Assembly: GCA_012719125.1 (NCBI GenBank)
Contig: JAAYAY010000328.1
Location: forward strand, 62,001 to 126,000
DNA length: 64,000 nt
Source: Planctomycetaceae bacterium
GTDB taxonomy: Bacteria > Planctomycetota > Planctomycetia > Pirellulales > Thermoguttaceae
Direction of reading: 5' to 3'
Shown here piece after piece: positions 8,018 to 16,117 of this stretch. The stretch's first letter is position 1. Each line of letters starts with the position of its first letter. The notes beneath the pieces are model-generated. The model saw only the letters and a program-made list of their open reading frames with translations. It was not told the DNA's origin and did no database searches. The position numbers and the translations under genes were made by a program.

Positions 8018-8743
8018 ATGAGATCGGACGTCATGCCCTTGCACATTTCGACAGAAGCCGCGTCCGGCAGGAAACGGCGGCCTCTGCTGGTCCCAGGCGT
8101 CCTCCTCCTCGCGGCGGTGGCCGTTCTGCCCCTCGATTTCGCCGTGGGGCACTGGGCCGTCAGTGGCGGGTGTCCCGGCTTCTTCCGCGAACTGTTGGAA
8201 GCGGCTGAACCTTTCGGCAACGGCAACGGCATTCTCTACATCGCCCTGGCGGTGCTGGCCTTGGACTGGGCCCGCCGGCGGACCGTTCCGCGAATTCTGG
8301 CCACCGCCCTCGGTGCCGGCCTTGCGGCTGACGTCGTCAAACTGATGATCGAGCGGACTCGTCCCTGCGCCTTTGCTTTTGAAGCGACAATCTGGGACTC
8401 CTTTGTCAGTCTCGTTCCCCTAATCAGTGCCGGCAGCGGTGGACAGAGCTTCCCCTCCGCTCACACAGCCACCGCCATGGGCCTTGCCGCGGCCCTGGCC
8501 TGGCGATACCCCCGGGCACGGGCCTTCTTCTACTTCATGGCGGTCCTCGTGGCGGTCCAACGCGTCACGAGCGGCGCCCATTTCCTCAGCGACGCCTTCT
8601 GTGGCGCCGCCGTGGCCTTCGTTGTGGCGACCTTCACTCTCCACCGGGGCCAACTTGCCGCCCGGTTCGATCGTTTTGAAGCGGAGGAACTGGTCGAAGC
8701 GGACGCAGCCATTCGGCCGTTCTCACGCAAGCGTGCGGCCTAA
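8018..8743 (+). CDS. PAP2-family membrane phosphatase
   Basis: A 241-aa integral membrane acid phosphatase of the type 2 phosphatidic acid phosphatase family. All three catalytic motifs are present: KLMIERTRP (KxxxxxxRP), FPSAHTATA (PSGH-like, with Ala for Gly) and RVTSGAHFLSD (SRxxxxxHxxxD-like). Five to six hydrophobic segments surround them. Family substrates include undecaprenyl pyrophosphate, lipid A phosphates and phosphatidylglycerol phosphate. Start: ATG 8018 with GGGGGAG about 12 nt upstream; ATG 8033 and TTG 7988 are alternatives. It is transcribed towards the ArnT-like gene at 8793 and away from the one at 5926. Setting between two polyprenyl-phosphate-sugar transferases suggests carrier-lipid recycling or lipid A dephosphorylation. 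Confidence 0.88.
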   Translation: MRSDVMPLHISTEAASGRKRRPLLVPGVLLLAAVAVLPLDFAVGHWAVSGGCPGFFRELLEAAEPFGNGNGILYIALAVLALDWARRRTVPRILATALGAGLAADVVKLMIERTRPCAFAFEATIWDSFVSLVPLISAGSGGQSFPSAHTATAMGLAAALAWRYPRARAFFYFMAVLVAVQRVTSGAHFLSDAFCGAAVAFVVATFTLHRGQLAARFDRFEAEELVEADAAIRPFSRKRAA

Positions 8744-8757
8744 ACCGCTTTGCGTGA
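8723..8757. terminator. Hairpin across the PAP2 stop codon
   Basis: TCACGCAA (8723-8730) pairs with TTGCGTGA (8750-8757), and GCGG with CCGC inside. It sits exactly between convergent genes, so it could stop transcription from both sides, but no U-tract follows on either strand. Confidence 0.45.
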
Positions 8758-8792
8758 TTCCGGGAAGCGTGGTTCCGAGACGGCCGCCCCAT

Positions 8793-10502
8793 TCACCGCA
8801 TGGGAGGGCTGTTCGATTGGGCTACAGCCTTGTCCTCGGAGGAGGTTGTCGCCGTCCCCGTATAGATCCGAAAACGTCCCGCCGGCTGCCAGTCGGCATT
8901 CTCCAGTCCCAGCGAGCGTTCCACGTCGTCCAGCCGCGATTCCGCCAACGCGTACGTGGTTCCCTGTTTGAGGTGCTTCAACGGCACGGCTTCGTCGACA
9001 CGCTTTCCGCGAACCTGCCCCGGTCGCAGTTGGGCCCTGAGAGCCGGATCGAGATAGAAGACGACCGATCCTACACGCTCCTCGACGATAACCAACTCGT
9101 CCGGAATTGCCCCTTGCCGATTCAGATAGCCTGCCAGATCGCGCGCCGTATAGGCCTGGCACAGGTGCGGCGCAACGAACGCCAGAACGAAGACCATGTG
9201 GACGGCCGGCACCAGCGCTCCGATCGGCAAGGCCTCGGTATAGCGTCCTTTCACCCACAGCCACGACGGGATCCATGCCGAGAAGCCGATCAACACCGCC
9301 AACACCGCCACATACCAGGGCACGGGCAATCCAACGGCGAAGTGGAGCACGATCAGCCCCGTCGGCATCAACGCTGGACCGATCCAACCCGCCGGGGCGA
9401 AGTTGCCGCCAAACCAGCGTTTCGCCGGCTCCGAGAGCGAGCCTTCCAGCAATTGCGCCCAGACCGACGCCGCAAGGATCGCGATGGGCGGCAGCACGGG
9501 CCAGATATAGGTGACCAGTTTGGAGCCGGCCGCCGACAGCAGCACGGTGCAGGCAATCAGCCAACACCACAGCAGTGCGGACCCTCCGTTCGAGGAAGGT
9601 TTGTTCAGCGACTTTCGCTTCGCCCACCAGTCGCGAACGGCCACCGGCAGATAGACGCCCCACGGCAGAGCGCCTCCGATCAAGATCGGCAGGTAATACC
9701 AGAAGGGCCTGCCGGCATGCCGTTGCGATTCCGTCGCCAGACCGAGCACGTGACGTTCCACAAAGTAGTAGTAGAGATAGCCGGGGATCCTCGATTCCAT
9801 CGCCAGATACCAGGGCAGAGCGACGAGCGCCGCAATCGATAGGGCCGCCGCGCCGCGAAGACAGGCCGCCATCGTCAATCGCCGCATCACCAGCAAGTAG
9901 CTGCCGTAGGCCACGCCGACCAAGGCGATGCCCACCAGCCCTTTGGTGATGCAGGTGAGGCCGAGCAGCAGCCCAATGGCCGCCGTCAACACCGCCTTTG
10001 CGCGAAACCGGGCCGCTCGATCGGCTTCCCAGAAGAGCAGAATCGCCAACGAGGCGAAGGGAATCAGTGCCACATCATGAACCGGCAGTTGAGCCAGGAT
10101 TGCCGGCAGGATCATCGTCCCATAGAGGATGGCAGACAAGAAACCGGCCGCCGGACCGTAGATCCGCCACCCGACGATACCTGCCGCGATCATCGCCGCA
10201 ATTGCGAAGAGCAACCCCGGCAGACGGACGGCGGCCTCGTTCATCCCGAAGAGCTTGAGCGATAGGGCCTGGGTCCACGTGAACAGGACCGGCTTGTCCA
10301 GAAACGCTTCGCCCTGAGATCGTGGCGTGATCCAGTCTCCTCGTTCCACCATCTCCTGGGCAACCAGCGCGTGGAACCCTTCGCTGGGATCAACCAACGG
10401 AATCCCGAACCCCAGCGGGCACAAGTAGACCAAGACCGCGATGAGAACGGCAGCGGGAATCAACAAACGCAATGAAGCACGACAGGCGGGCTGCTCGACC
10501 AT
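8793..10502 (-). CDS. ArnT/PMT-like membrane glycosyltransferase, second copy
   Basis: A 569-aa polytopic membrane glycosyltransferase. The N-terminal helix is followed by GIPLVDPSEGFHALVAQEM, the acidic first-loop motif, and FLDKPVLFTW, the DKP motif shared with ArnT. About eleven further hydrophobic segments follow. The C-terminal soluble part contains VVFYLDPAL and a Leu/Arg-rich tail. ATG 10502 has AAGGATG immediately upstream. It is clearly of the same family as 5926-7734 but divergent, so it is an old paralogue rather than a recent duplication. The role is transfer of a sugar from a polyprenyl carrier at the periplasmic side; whether the acceptor is lipid A, a glycan or protein is not visible. 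Confidence 0.88.
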   Translation of the reverse strand: MVEQPACRASLRLLIPAAVLIAVLVYLCPLGFGIPLVDPSEGFHALVAQEMVERGDWITPRSQGEAFLDKPVLFTWTQALSLKLFGMNEAAVRLPGLLFAIAAMIAAGIVGWRIYGPAAGFLSAILYGTMILPAILAQLPVHDVALIPFASLAILLFWEADRAARFRAKAVLTAAIGLLLGLTCITKGLVGIALVGVAYGSYLLVMRRLTMAACLRGAAALSIAALVALPWYLAMESRIPGYLYYYFVERHVLGLATESQRHAGRPFWYYLPILIGGALPWGVYLPVAVRDWWAKRKSLNKPSSNGGSALLWCWLIACTVLLSAAGSKLVTYIWPVLPPIAILAASVWAQLLEGSLSEPAKRWFGGNFAPAGWIGPALMPTGLIVLHFAVGLPVPWYVAVLAVLIGFSAWIPSWLWVKGRYTEALPIGALVPAVHMVFVLAFVAPHLCQAYTARDLAGYLNRQGAIPDELVIVEERVGSVVFYLDPALRAQLRPGQVRGKRVDEAVPLKHLKQGTTYALAESRLDDVERSLGLENADWQPAGRFRIYTGTATTSSEDKAVAQSNSPPMR

Positions 10503-10559
10503 GACAACATCCTTGTCATCGAGATCGGTTCGAGGGGAAGTCCGTCTAATCTAGCAACT

Positions 10560-10750
10560 CCAGGCAAGATCACAAACGTCAGTCATACGACTTCAGTCAG
10601 CGTCGCGGCATCCTCAAGGGCGCCTACGCCGTCACGCCGAAGCTGCAGTTCTATCTCGCCGGCCTTCTCGAAAACGGCGGATACATTGCCCAGTGCGGAC
10701 GTCCTCGCCAAGGCTGGTGTGTGCTCGCCGGCATGCAATGGACGCTCTAG
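10560..10750 (+). pseudogene. Remnant: C-terminus of a probable outer-membrane beta-barrel protein
   Basis: An open stretch upstream of the LarA-like gene reads QDHKRQSYDFSQRRGILKG, then AYAVTPKLQFYLAGLLENGG and CGRPRQGWCVLAGMQWTL before TAG at 10748-10750. Alternating hydrophobic strands and the aromatic-rich end (GMQWTL) resemble the last strands of an outer-membrane barrel. There is no start codon with a ribosome site, and the frame upstream is cut by the 5' region of the glycosyltransferase gene. I read it as the surviving tail of a deleted gene. The exact family is unknown. The remainder of 10503-10812 shows nothing else. Confidence 0.55.
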
Positions 10751-10812
10751 CCCGCAGCAACGCAGGCTGGTATCATGACAGGGTCATGACCGACGAAGAT
10801 GAGGAGACCTCC

Positions 10813-12069
10813 ATGCTGCTGGCTGGCGAAGGACGACCGGACGGAACTCTTAGCAAATCCGAGACTTACGAACTGCTCCGGGCAGGACTGAGCCAGGTCG
10901 ATCTGGACGGCAAACGCCTGCTTGTCCTTATTCCCGACGAAACCCGTACCTGCCCCTTGCCGATGTTGTTCCGGCAGGTCGTCGATCTCTTGGCCCCCCG
11001 GGTAGCCCGGCTCGATTTTCTCATCGCCCTCGGCACTCATCAACCGATTCCCGAGCCCCGGATCAACCGGCTACTGGGCCTCTCGGCCGAGGAACGCCAA
11101 GGGAAATACGCCAACGTCGGCATCCTCAACCACCTTTGGGAAGAACCGGGGACCTTCGCGCCTTTGGGTACGATCCCCGAACAGCGAATCGGCGAAATCA
11201 CCGGAGGTTTGATGCGGCAGGAGGTGCCGATCGGCGTGAACCGCATGGTTTTCGACTACGATCACCTGGCCATCCTCGGTCCCACCTACCCTCATGAAGT
11301 GGTCGGTTTCTCCGGCGGGCTCAAGTACTTTTTCCCGGGTATCAGCGATTGGGAGTTCATCAACTTCTTCCATTGGCTCGGCGCCATGATCACTTGCATC
11401 GAAATCATCGGCACCAAGGACACGCCCGTCCGGCAAGTGATCAACGAGGCCGCCAGGCTGATTCCAAAACCCGTCTTGAACATCAATCTCGTCGTCCGCG
11501 AGGGCGAGTTGGCCGGCTGCTTCATCGGCGATCCGATCGAGACCTGGGAAGCGGCGGCGGATCTTTCCGACAAGCTCCATATCGTCTACAAGGACCGCCC
11601 CTACAAAACCGTCCTCGGTATTGCCCCGGAGATGTATGACGATATCTGGACGGCCGGGAAGGTCATGTACAAGCTGGAACCAATCGTCGCCGACGGCGGG
11701 GAACTGATCATCTACGCGCCCCACGTCACCGAGATCTCCTACACGCACGGCAAACACCTCGACAAGATCGGCTACCACGTGCGCGACTACTTCGCCAAGC
11801 AGATGGACAAGTTTGCCGGCGTTCCGGGCGGCGTCATGGCCCACTCGACCCACGTTCGCGGATTGGGAACGTTCGAAAACGGCGTCGAGAAGCCGCGAGT
11901 CACCGTCACTCTGGCAACGGGCATTCCCAGAGAACGAACCGAGAAGGTCGCGTTGAATTATCGCGATCCCGCGTCGATCGACCCCGACGACTATCGTGGG
12001 CGCGAAGAAGAAGGCATCCTCGTCGTCGACCACGCCGGCGAAGTGCTGCACCGGCTGTGCAATCGGTAG
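10813..12069 (+). CDS. LarA-like (DUF2088) nickel-pincer-nucleotide-dependent racemase family protein
   Basis: A 418-aa cytoplasmic protein of the lactate racemase LarA / DUF2088 family. Near the N-terminus it has LLVLIPDETRTCPLP (the DxTR motif), then ALGTHQP. The cofactor-binding HEVVGFSGGLKYFFPG contains the His and Lys that carry and anchor the nickel-pincer nucleotide in LarA. A later HVTEISYTHGK supplies further histidines. The family isomerises 2-hydroxy acids. No larB, larC or larE genes are nearby, so cofactor supply must come from elsewhere and the substrate is open. Start: ATG 10813 with GAGGAG 6 nt upstream; ATG 10787 is possible, but the longer 5' extension is unlike the family. 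Confidence 0.85.
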   Translation: MLLAGEGRPDGTLSKSETYELLRAGLSQVDLDGKRLLVLIPDETRTCPLPMLFRQVVDLLAPRVARLDFLIALGTHQPIPEPRINRLLGLSAEERQGKYANVGILNHLWEEPGTFAPLGTIPEQRIGEITGGLMRQEVPIGVNRMVFDYDHLAILGPTYPHEVVGFSGGLKYFFPGISDWEFINFFHWLGAMITCIEIIGTKDTPVRQVINEAARLIPKPVLNINLVVREGELAGCFIGDPIETWEAAADLSDKLHIVYKDRPYKTVLGIAPEMYDDIWTAGKVMYKLEPIVADGGELIIYAPHVTEISYTHGKHLDKIGYHVRDYFAKQMDKFAGVPGGVMAHSTHVRGLGTFENGVEKPRVTVTLATGIPRERTEKVALNYRDPASIDPDDYRGREEEGILVVDHAGEVLHRLCNR

Positions 12070-12096
12070 CGTCACATCTCACCACTGGAACCCTTC

Positions 12097-12564
12097 ATGC
12101 GGCATCTCGCAATGGGCGCTCTATCGGCCATGTTGCTCGCGATGGGCTCATGCCGCAAGCCCTTCGACGGCCCGGATGTCCACCACCGTGGCCTCTTGGC
12201 TCTGCCTGCCGACGCCCGCGGAATTGCCGACGTATTCCAGATCCCGGCATCCGTCGATCAAGTCTATTACTTCAGCGACGCGAGTCTTCGCTGCGACTAC
12301 TACTTGCGAGTTCATTTCCCGGACGAGGAAACGTATCGCACGTACAAGGAACGCGTGCTGACGAAACGCGCGATGGTTCCAGCCAAGGCAGCCGATCCGC
12401 CGGAACATCTCCGGAAGAGATTCGGCGACTGGTGGGACTGGCAATCTCGTGCCGGAGCGGAATCGTTCGCGGTGGATCGTGGCGATCCAGCATTGCCGCT
12501 GCTGGACTTCGTCATCTTCGATGACACAGAGCATCTGGTATTCTGTCTCACGGGAGAAGATTGA
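12097..12564 (+). CDS. Hypothetical small lipoprotein
   Basis: Unrecognised 155-aa protein. The N-terminus MRHLAMGALSAMLLAMGSC ends in a plausible lipobox (AMGS-C19), so it is probably a lipoprotein. The mature part is a small mixed alpha/beta domain with VDQVYYFSDASLRCDYYLRV, FPDEETYRTYKERV and a terminal DFVIFDDTEHLVFCL. No catalytic motif was found. It begins 27 nt after the LarA-like gene on the same strand, so cotranscription is likely, but no functional link can be drawn. Confidence 0.6.
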   Translation: MRHLAMGALSAMLLAMGSCRKPFDGPDVHHRGLLALPADARGIADVFQIPASVDQVYYFSDASLRCDYYLRVHFPDEETYRTYKERVLTKRAMVPAKAADPPEHLRKRFGDWWDWQSRAGAESFAVDRGDPALPLLDFVIFDDTEHLVFCLTGED

Positions 12565-12617
12565 TCTGGCGGTGCATGCCGCGAGCAAGACGAGGCCGAG
12601 TACTCCATACGCTTCCT

Positions 12618-14084
12618 TCAATCGGCCAACTCTGCGCCGGGCGATGGAGACGCCTGAGCGTCTTGTACCTCGGTCTCTTCCGGCGGTCGGCGGTTCCCCA
12701 ATGTGAACCAGAAAGTCGTCCCGTGCCCCGCTCCTTCCGACTCGACCCAGATTCGCCCCCCGTGCGTCTCGACAATCCGCTTCACGATCGTCAGGCCGAT
12801 CCCGGTCCCTGCACAGTGCGGGTCGAGTTGCTCGAACAACTCGAAGATCTTGTTGACGTACTTCGAATCGATGCCGATGCCGTTGTCGCGGACGAAACAG
12901 ACGACCTCGTTCTCTCCCGGCTCCGCGCCGATCTCGATCGCCGGATCAAGCTGGTTCCCCAAGTATTTGAGGGAATTGTCGATCAGATTCTGAAAGACCT
13001 CGACAAGCCGAGTTCGGCACCCCCAGACTGCCGGTGCAGTGGCATGAACCGTCACGGCCGCTCCGCGCCGGTCGATCTCCGATCGCAGACCTTCGAGGGC
13101 CTCGGCGATGACGCCCGCCAGATCCACCGGCGCTTCCGCAATGTTCTCTCGCCCGATTCGCGCCAGATCGAGCAGTTCCTCGAGCAGCTTTTCCATCCGA
13201 TTGGCCGCCCGCTCGATCCGCTCCAGATCCGTTTGTGCCTCGCCGAGTTCTCCGCGAGCCAGGTTCTCCTGGAGTATTCCAGCGAACCCCTGAATGGTGA
13301 TCAACGGCGCCTTCAGATCGTGCGACACCGTGTAAACGAAACGCTCGAGTTCCGCCTTCTGGGTCTCCAGAACCTTGAGCAGCCGCTCGCGATGCTCGGC
13401 CGCCCGCTTCCGCTCCGTGATGTCGTAGAAATGCAGGATTCGCCCGCCCGCATATAACCCCGAATGAATCGGCTGTCCTCGGCATTCCAGCCAGCGCTCT
13501 TGCCGATCTGCCCCCGGCAGAACGTGGCACTCCACACCGATCTCGCCTTCGTGCTCAAAGATGGCGAGCATCTCCGCCGCCCAGCCGCTCGGGTCGTCGA
13601 CCAAGGGTTTGAGCCGTTCCTCGATCAGGCCGACGTAGTGGCCGCCGACGATCTCATGCCGTTTCAATCCTGAATGCTCTTCGACGGCCTGATTGACCCA
13701 GACGACATGACCCAAGGAATCCAGAATGCAGATACCCGCCGCCGTGGTTTCCAGCACGTCGTCGGTCAGCGACCGATAACGTTCCTCACTCCGGTGAAGT
13801 TCCGCTCGGCTGTGCTCGCGCAGAAAGACATAAAGGAAGCTACCCCAGAGCGCGGGGAGCAACAAGAGAAAGTAGTCTTCGAGAGGGTCTGTCGGAGACG
13901 GAATCCCGTGCCATTCCCCCCAATTGCTGATTCCGTGCAGGATCGAGATCACGAGCAAGCCGGTCAGCAGCCGCCGGGCGTCGCGGCCCAGAACGCGATT
14001 CCAGCCGGCAATCAGGACGCCCAGTGCCCCCGCGAGCACAGCAATCGACAGCCAGGCAAGGCCGATGATCAGGTTCTGTGCCAT
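12618..14084 (-). CDS. PAS-domain sensor histidine kinase
   Basis: A 488-aa inner-membrane histidine kinase. Residues 1-90 hold two or three hydrophobic segments. A PAS domain follows at about 100-225 (DDVLETTAAGICILD, ending in the PAC-like ILHFYDITERKRA). HisKA has phospho-acceptor His255 in FVYTVSHDLKAPL. The ATPase domain has the N box (NLIDNSLKY), G1 (DNGIGID) and G2 (GTGIGLTIVKR). It should autophosphorylate and pass phosphate to a response regulator, but none is encoded nearby, so the partner is an orphan. ATG 14084 is chosen for the AGGGG 9 nt upstream and because it overlaps the end of the small membrane gene 14069-14350 by 16 nt, a sign of translational coupling. Confidence 0.9.
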   Translation of the reverse strand: MAQNLIIGLAWLSIAVLAGALGVLIAGWNRVLGRDARRLLTGLLVISILHGISNWGEWHGIPSPTDPLEDYFLLLLPALWGSFLYVFLREHSRAELHRSEERYRSLTDDVLETTAAGICILDSLGHVVWVNQAVEEHSGLKRHEIVGGHYVGLIEERLKPLVDDPSGWAAEMLAIFEHEGEIGVECHVLPGADRQERWLECRGQPIHSGLYAGGRILHFYDITERKRAAEHRERLLKVLETQKAELERFVYTVSHDLKAPLITIQGFAGILQENLARGELGEAQTDLERIERAANRMEKLLEELLDLARIGRENIAEAPVDLAGVIAEALEGLRSEIDRRGAAVTVHATAPAVWGCRTRLVEVFQNLIDNSLKYLGNQLDPAIEIGAEPGENEVVCFVRDNGIGIDSKYVNKIFELFEQLDPHCAGTGIGLTIVKRIVETHGGRIWVESEGAGHGTTFWFTLGNRRPPEETEVQDAQASPSPGAELAD

Positions 14085-14350
14085 TGCGACGCACCCCTGG
14101 AAACCAACCAGACCCATACGGCGAGCAACACGGAACTGGCACCGTAGCAGAAGTGCTCCAGCATGTTGAACACGTCCTGCCAGACCAGCCCCTCGAGAAC
14201 CGTGAACGCCAGGCCCGCCACCAGAACCAGGAAGGCGGCAAGACAGAGAGAAGAGCGCGGCAGGTCTCGAAGCCCTTGGCGGTTGCTCACTACAAACACA
14301 AGCACGCCCAGAGCAACCAGCAGGGTCAGGAATTCGTTCTGTTGGACCAC
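14069..14350 (-). CDS. Small three-helix membrane protein upstream of the histidine kinase
   Basis: A 93-aa protein with three predicted membrane helices (LTLLVALGVLVFVV, LCLAAFLVLVAGLAF, YGASSVLLAVWVWLV). It starts with GTG at 14350, 8 nt after AAGGAG, and its 3' end overlaps the kinase start by 16 nt. The overlap and ribosome site argue that it is real and cotranslated with the kinase. It could be an accessory sensor subunit or signal-receiving membrane partner. I do not recognise a family. Confidence 0.7.
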   Translation of the reverse strand: MVQQNEFLTLLVALGVLVFVVSNRQGLRDLPRSSLCLAAFLVLVAGLAFTVLEGLVWQDVFNMLEHFCYGASSVLLAVWVWLVSRGASQWHRT

Positions 14351-14430
14351 GGACTGGCTCCTTGACTTTAAGCCATTGAAACCGTGGACGGCATTCTATC
14401 CAATCGGTTCCTTCCCGGGCAAGGCGAACT

Positions 14431-16068
14431 TCACTCTTCCCCCGTCCGCCACGGCTGCACGCCCACCTTTTGGGCCCACTCGTCGTAGAGCGCAATCATC
14501 TTCTCCGCAACCGTTGCGTTCTGGCCGGCCACGTTCGCCGTTTCCGTGCGATCGGCGTTCATGTCGTACAGTTCCCACGCGCCGCCCGTCGCCGCCACAA
14601 GCTTCCACCTCCCATAGCGGACCGCACGGTTGCCTTCGTGTTCGAAGAACAGCGGGCGTGGGGACATCTCCTTGCCGAGAAAGAAGGGCAGCAGGCTCGT
14701 GCCTTCCAGCGGTTTGATCGGGTGCCCGGCCTGGGTCTGGGGATAGGGCACCCCGGCCACGTCGTAGCAGGTCGCCGCCACGTCGATCACATGCCCGATC
14801 TCGCGGGTGATGTCGCCGGTCGCCAGGCCGGGCCGGATGACGGCGGGCCAACGCACGATGAGCGGCACGGCGATGCCCCCCTCGTAACACGTTCCCTTGT
14901 AGGAACGAAATGGCGTATTGCTCACGTTGGCCCAGGGAACGCCGTAGCTCTGGTAGGTCGCTTCGTCGCCCGGCATCATCTGCGGATCGTTCCCCACCTG
15001 GACGCCCACCCCCCTCGAAGTCTTTGCCGGAATATGGGGCCCCTGCCAATCGGCAAGAATCTCTTCACCGCTGGCCCCGTTGTCCGACAGAAACATGACC
15101 AGCGTGTTCTCTTCCCGCCCCAACTGCTTCACCTTCTCGAGGATCCTGCCGACAGCCTGGTCCATCGACTCGACCTGGGCCGCATAGGCCTCCATCCGCC
15201 GCTGGTGCCAGTCCTTGAATGGGGCTTCGAACCACGAGAGAACGCGAGGGTCGCGGGGCGTCAGCTTCCAGTAACGCTCGATGATCTTCATATCGATCAT
15301 CCGCTGATATCGCTTCTCTCGCAACTCGTCCCAACCCATGTGGAAGCGCCCGCGGTAGGCGTTGAGCAGAACGGGCCGGGCATGCAGCGGCCAGTGGGCG
15401 GCCGTGAACGAGACGTAGAGGAAGAACGGGGCCCGATTGACCACGGCCTTGTCGAGCATCGCGACCGCCTCATCGGCAATCGCTTCCGTGTAGTAGAAGT
15501 CGCCGTCCTCCTTGTAGCCGATGAACTCGTTGCCCCGCGTGAGCGTCGCCGGCCGGAAGTAACTGCCCGCCCCCAGAATCGTTCCGAAGAAGTGATCGAA
15601 GCCGCGCTGCTGGGGCCAGTTGTGCTTGGGAGCCCGTTCTTCCACGTGCAAAGTCAAATGCCACTTGCCGGCCATGTACGTCTGATACCCGGCCGAACCG
15701 AGCCGCTCGGCAATCGTCGCACACTCGCGATTCAAGTTCCCCCGATAGCCGGGAACCCCGTAGTCGATCAACATCTGCCCCACGTCGGTCTGATGGGCAT
15801 ACAAACCCGTCAGCAGCGACGCCCGCGTCGGGCATCCCCGTCCCGCCGAATAGAACTGCACGAATCGCAAACCGTGTTTGGAGAGTCCGTTCAGGTTGGA
15901 CGTCTCGATCACCTCCGCCCCGTAGCAACCCAGATCCGAAAAGCCGAGATCGTCGGCAACCATCAACAGAATGTTCGGCTGCTCGCGGGTTACCGCACCG
16001 GTTCCCGGCTGGGCATACGCGATCGAAGTACACCCCAGAACCGCAAGGCAGAGAATCGTGCGTTGCAT
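14431..16068 (-). CDS. Sulfatase-family protein lacking the normal formylglycine cysteine
   Basis: Exported sulfatase of the arylsulfatase A / alkaline phosphatase superfamily, 545 aa. A signal peptide ends near AYAQ. NILLMVADDLGFSDLGCYG provides the N-terminal metal-binding aspartates, and FLSDNGASGE the second metal site. At the modification site the protein reads GRGCPTRASLLTG. Families of this type normally have CxPxR here (for example CCPTR), with the first Cys converted to formylglycine. That position is Gly78, and only Cys79 directly before Pro remains, so the usual CxPxR motif is broken. Activity is doubtful unless the shifted Cys is used. ATG 16068 has GGGAGAG 6 nt upstream. It follows the heparinase-like gene by about 50 nt, so the two form an operon for sulfated polysaccharide breakdown. 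Confidence 0.88.
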   Translation of the reverse strand: MQRTILCLAVLGCTSIAYAQPGTGAVTREQPNILLMVADDLGFSDLGCYGAEVIETSNLNGLSKHGLRFVQFYSAGRGCPTRASLLTGLYAHQTDVGQMLIDYGVPGYRGNLNRECATIAERLGSAGYQTYMAGKWHLTLHVEERAPKHNWPQQRGFDHFFGTILGAGSYFRPATLTRGNEFIGYKEDGDFYYTEAIADEAVAMLDKAVVNRAPFFLYVSFTAAHWPLHARPVLLNAYRGRFHMGWDELREKRYQRMIDMKIIERYWKLTPRDPRVLSWFEAPFKDWHQRRMEAYAAQVESMDQAVGRILEKVKQLGREENTLVMFLSDNGASGEEILADWQGPHIPAKTSRGVGVQVGNDPQMMPGDEATYQSYGVPWANVSNTPFRSYKGTCYEGGIAVPLIVRWPAVIRPGLATGDITREIGHVIDVAATCYDVAGVPYPQTQAGHPIKPLEGTSLLPFFLGKEMSPRPLFFEHEGNRAVRYGRWKLVAATGGAWELYDMNADRTETANVAGQNATVAEKMIALYDEWAQKVGVQPWRTGEE

Positions 16069-16117
16069 CGTCAACTCTCCCGCTCCAAAGTCCCGGCACT
16101 GACCGGAAGACAACCGC

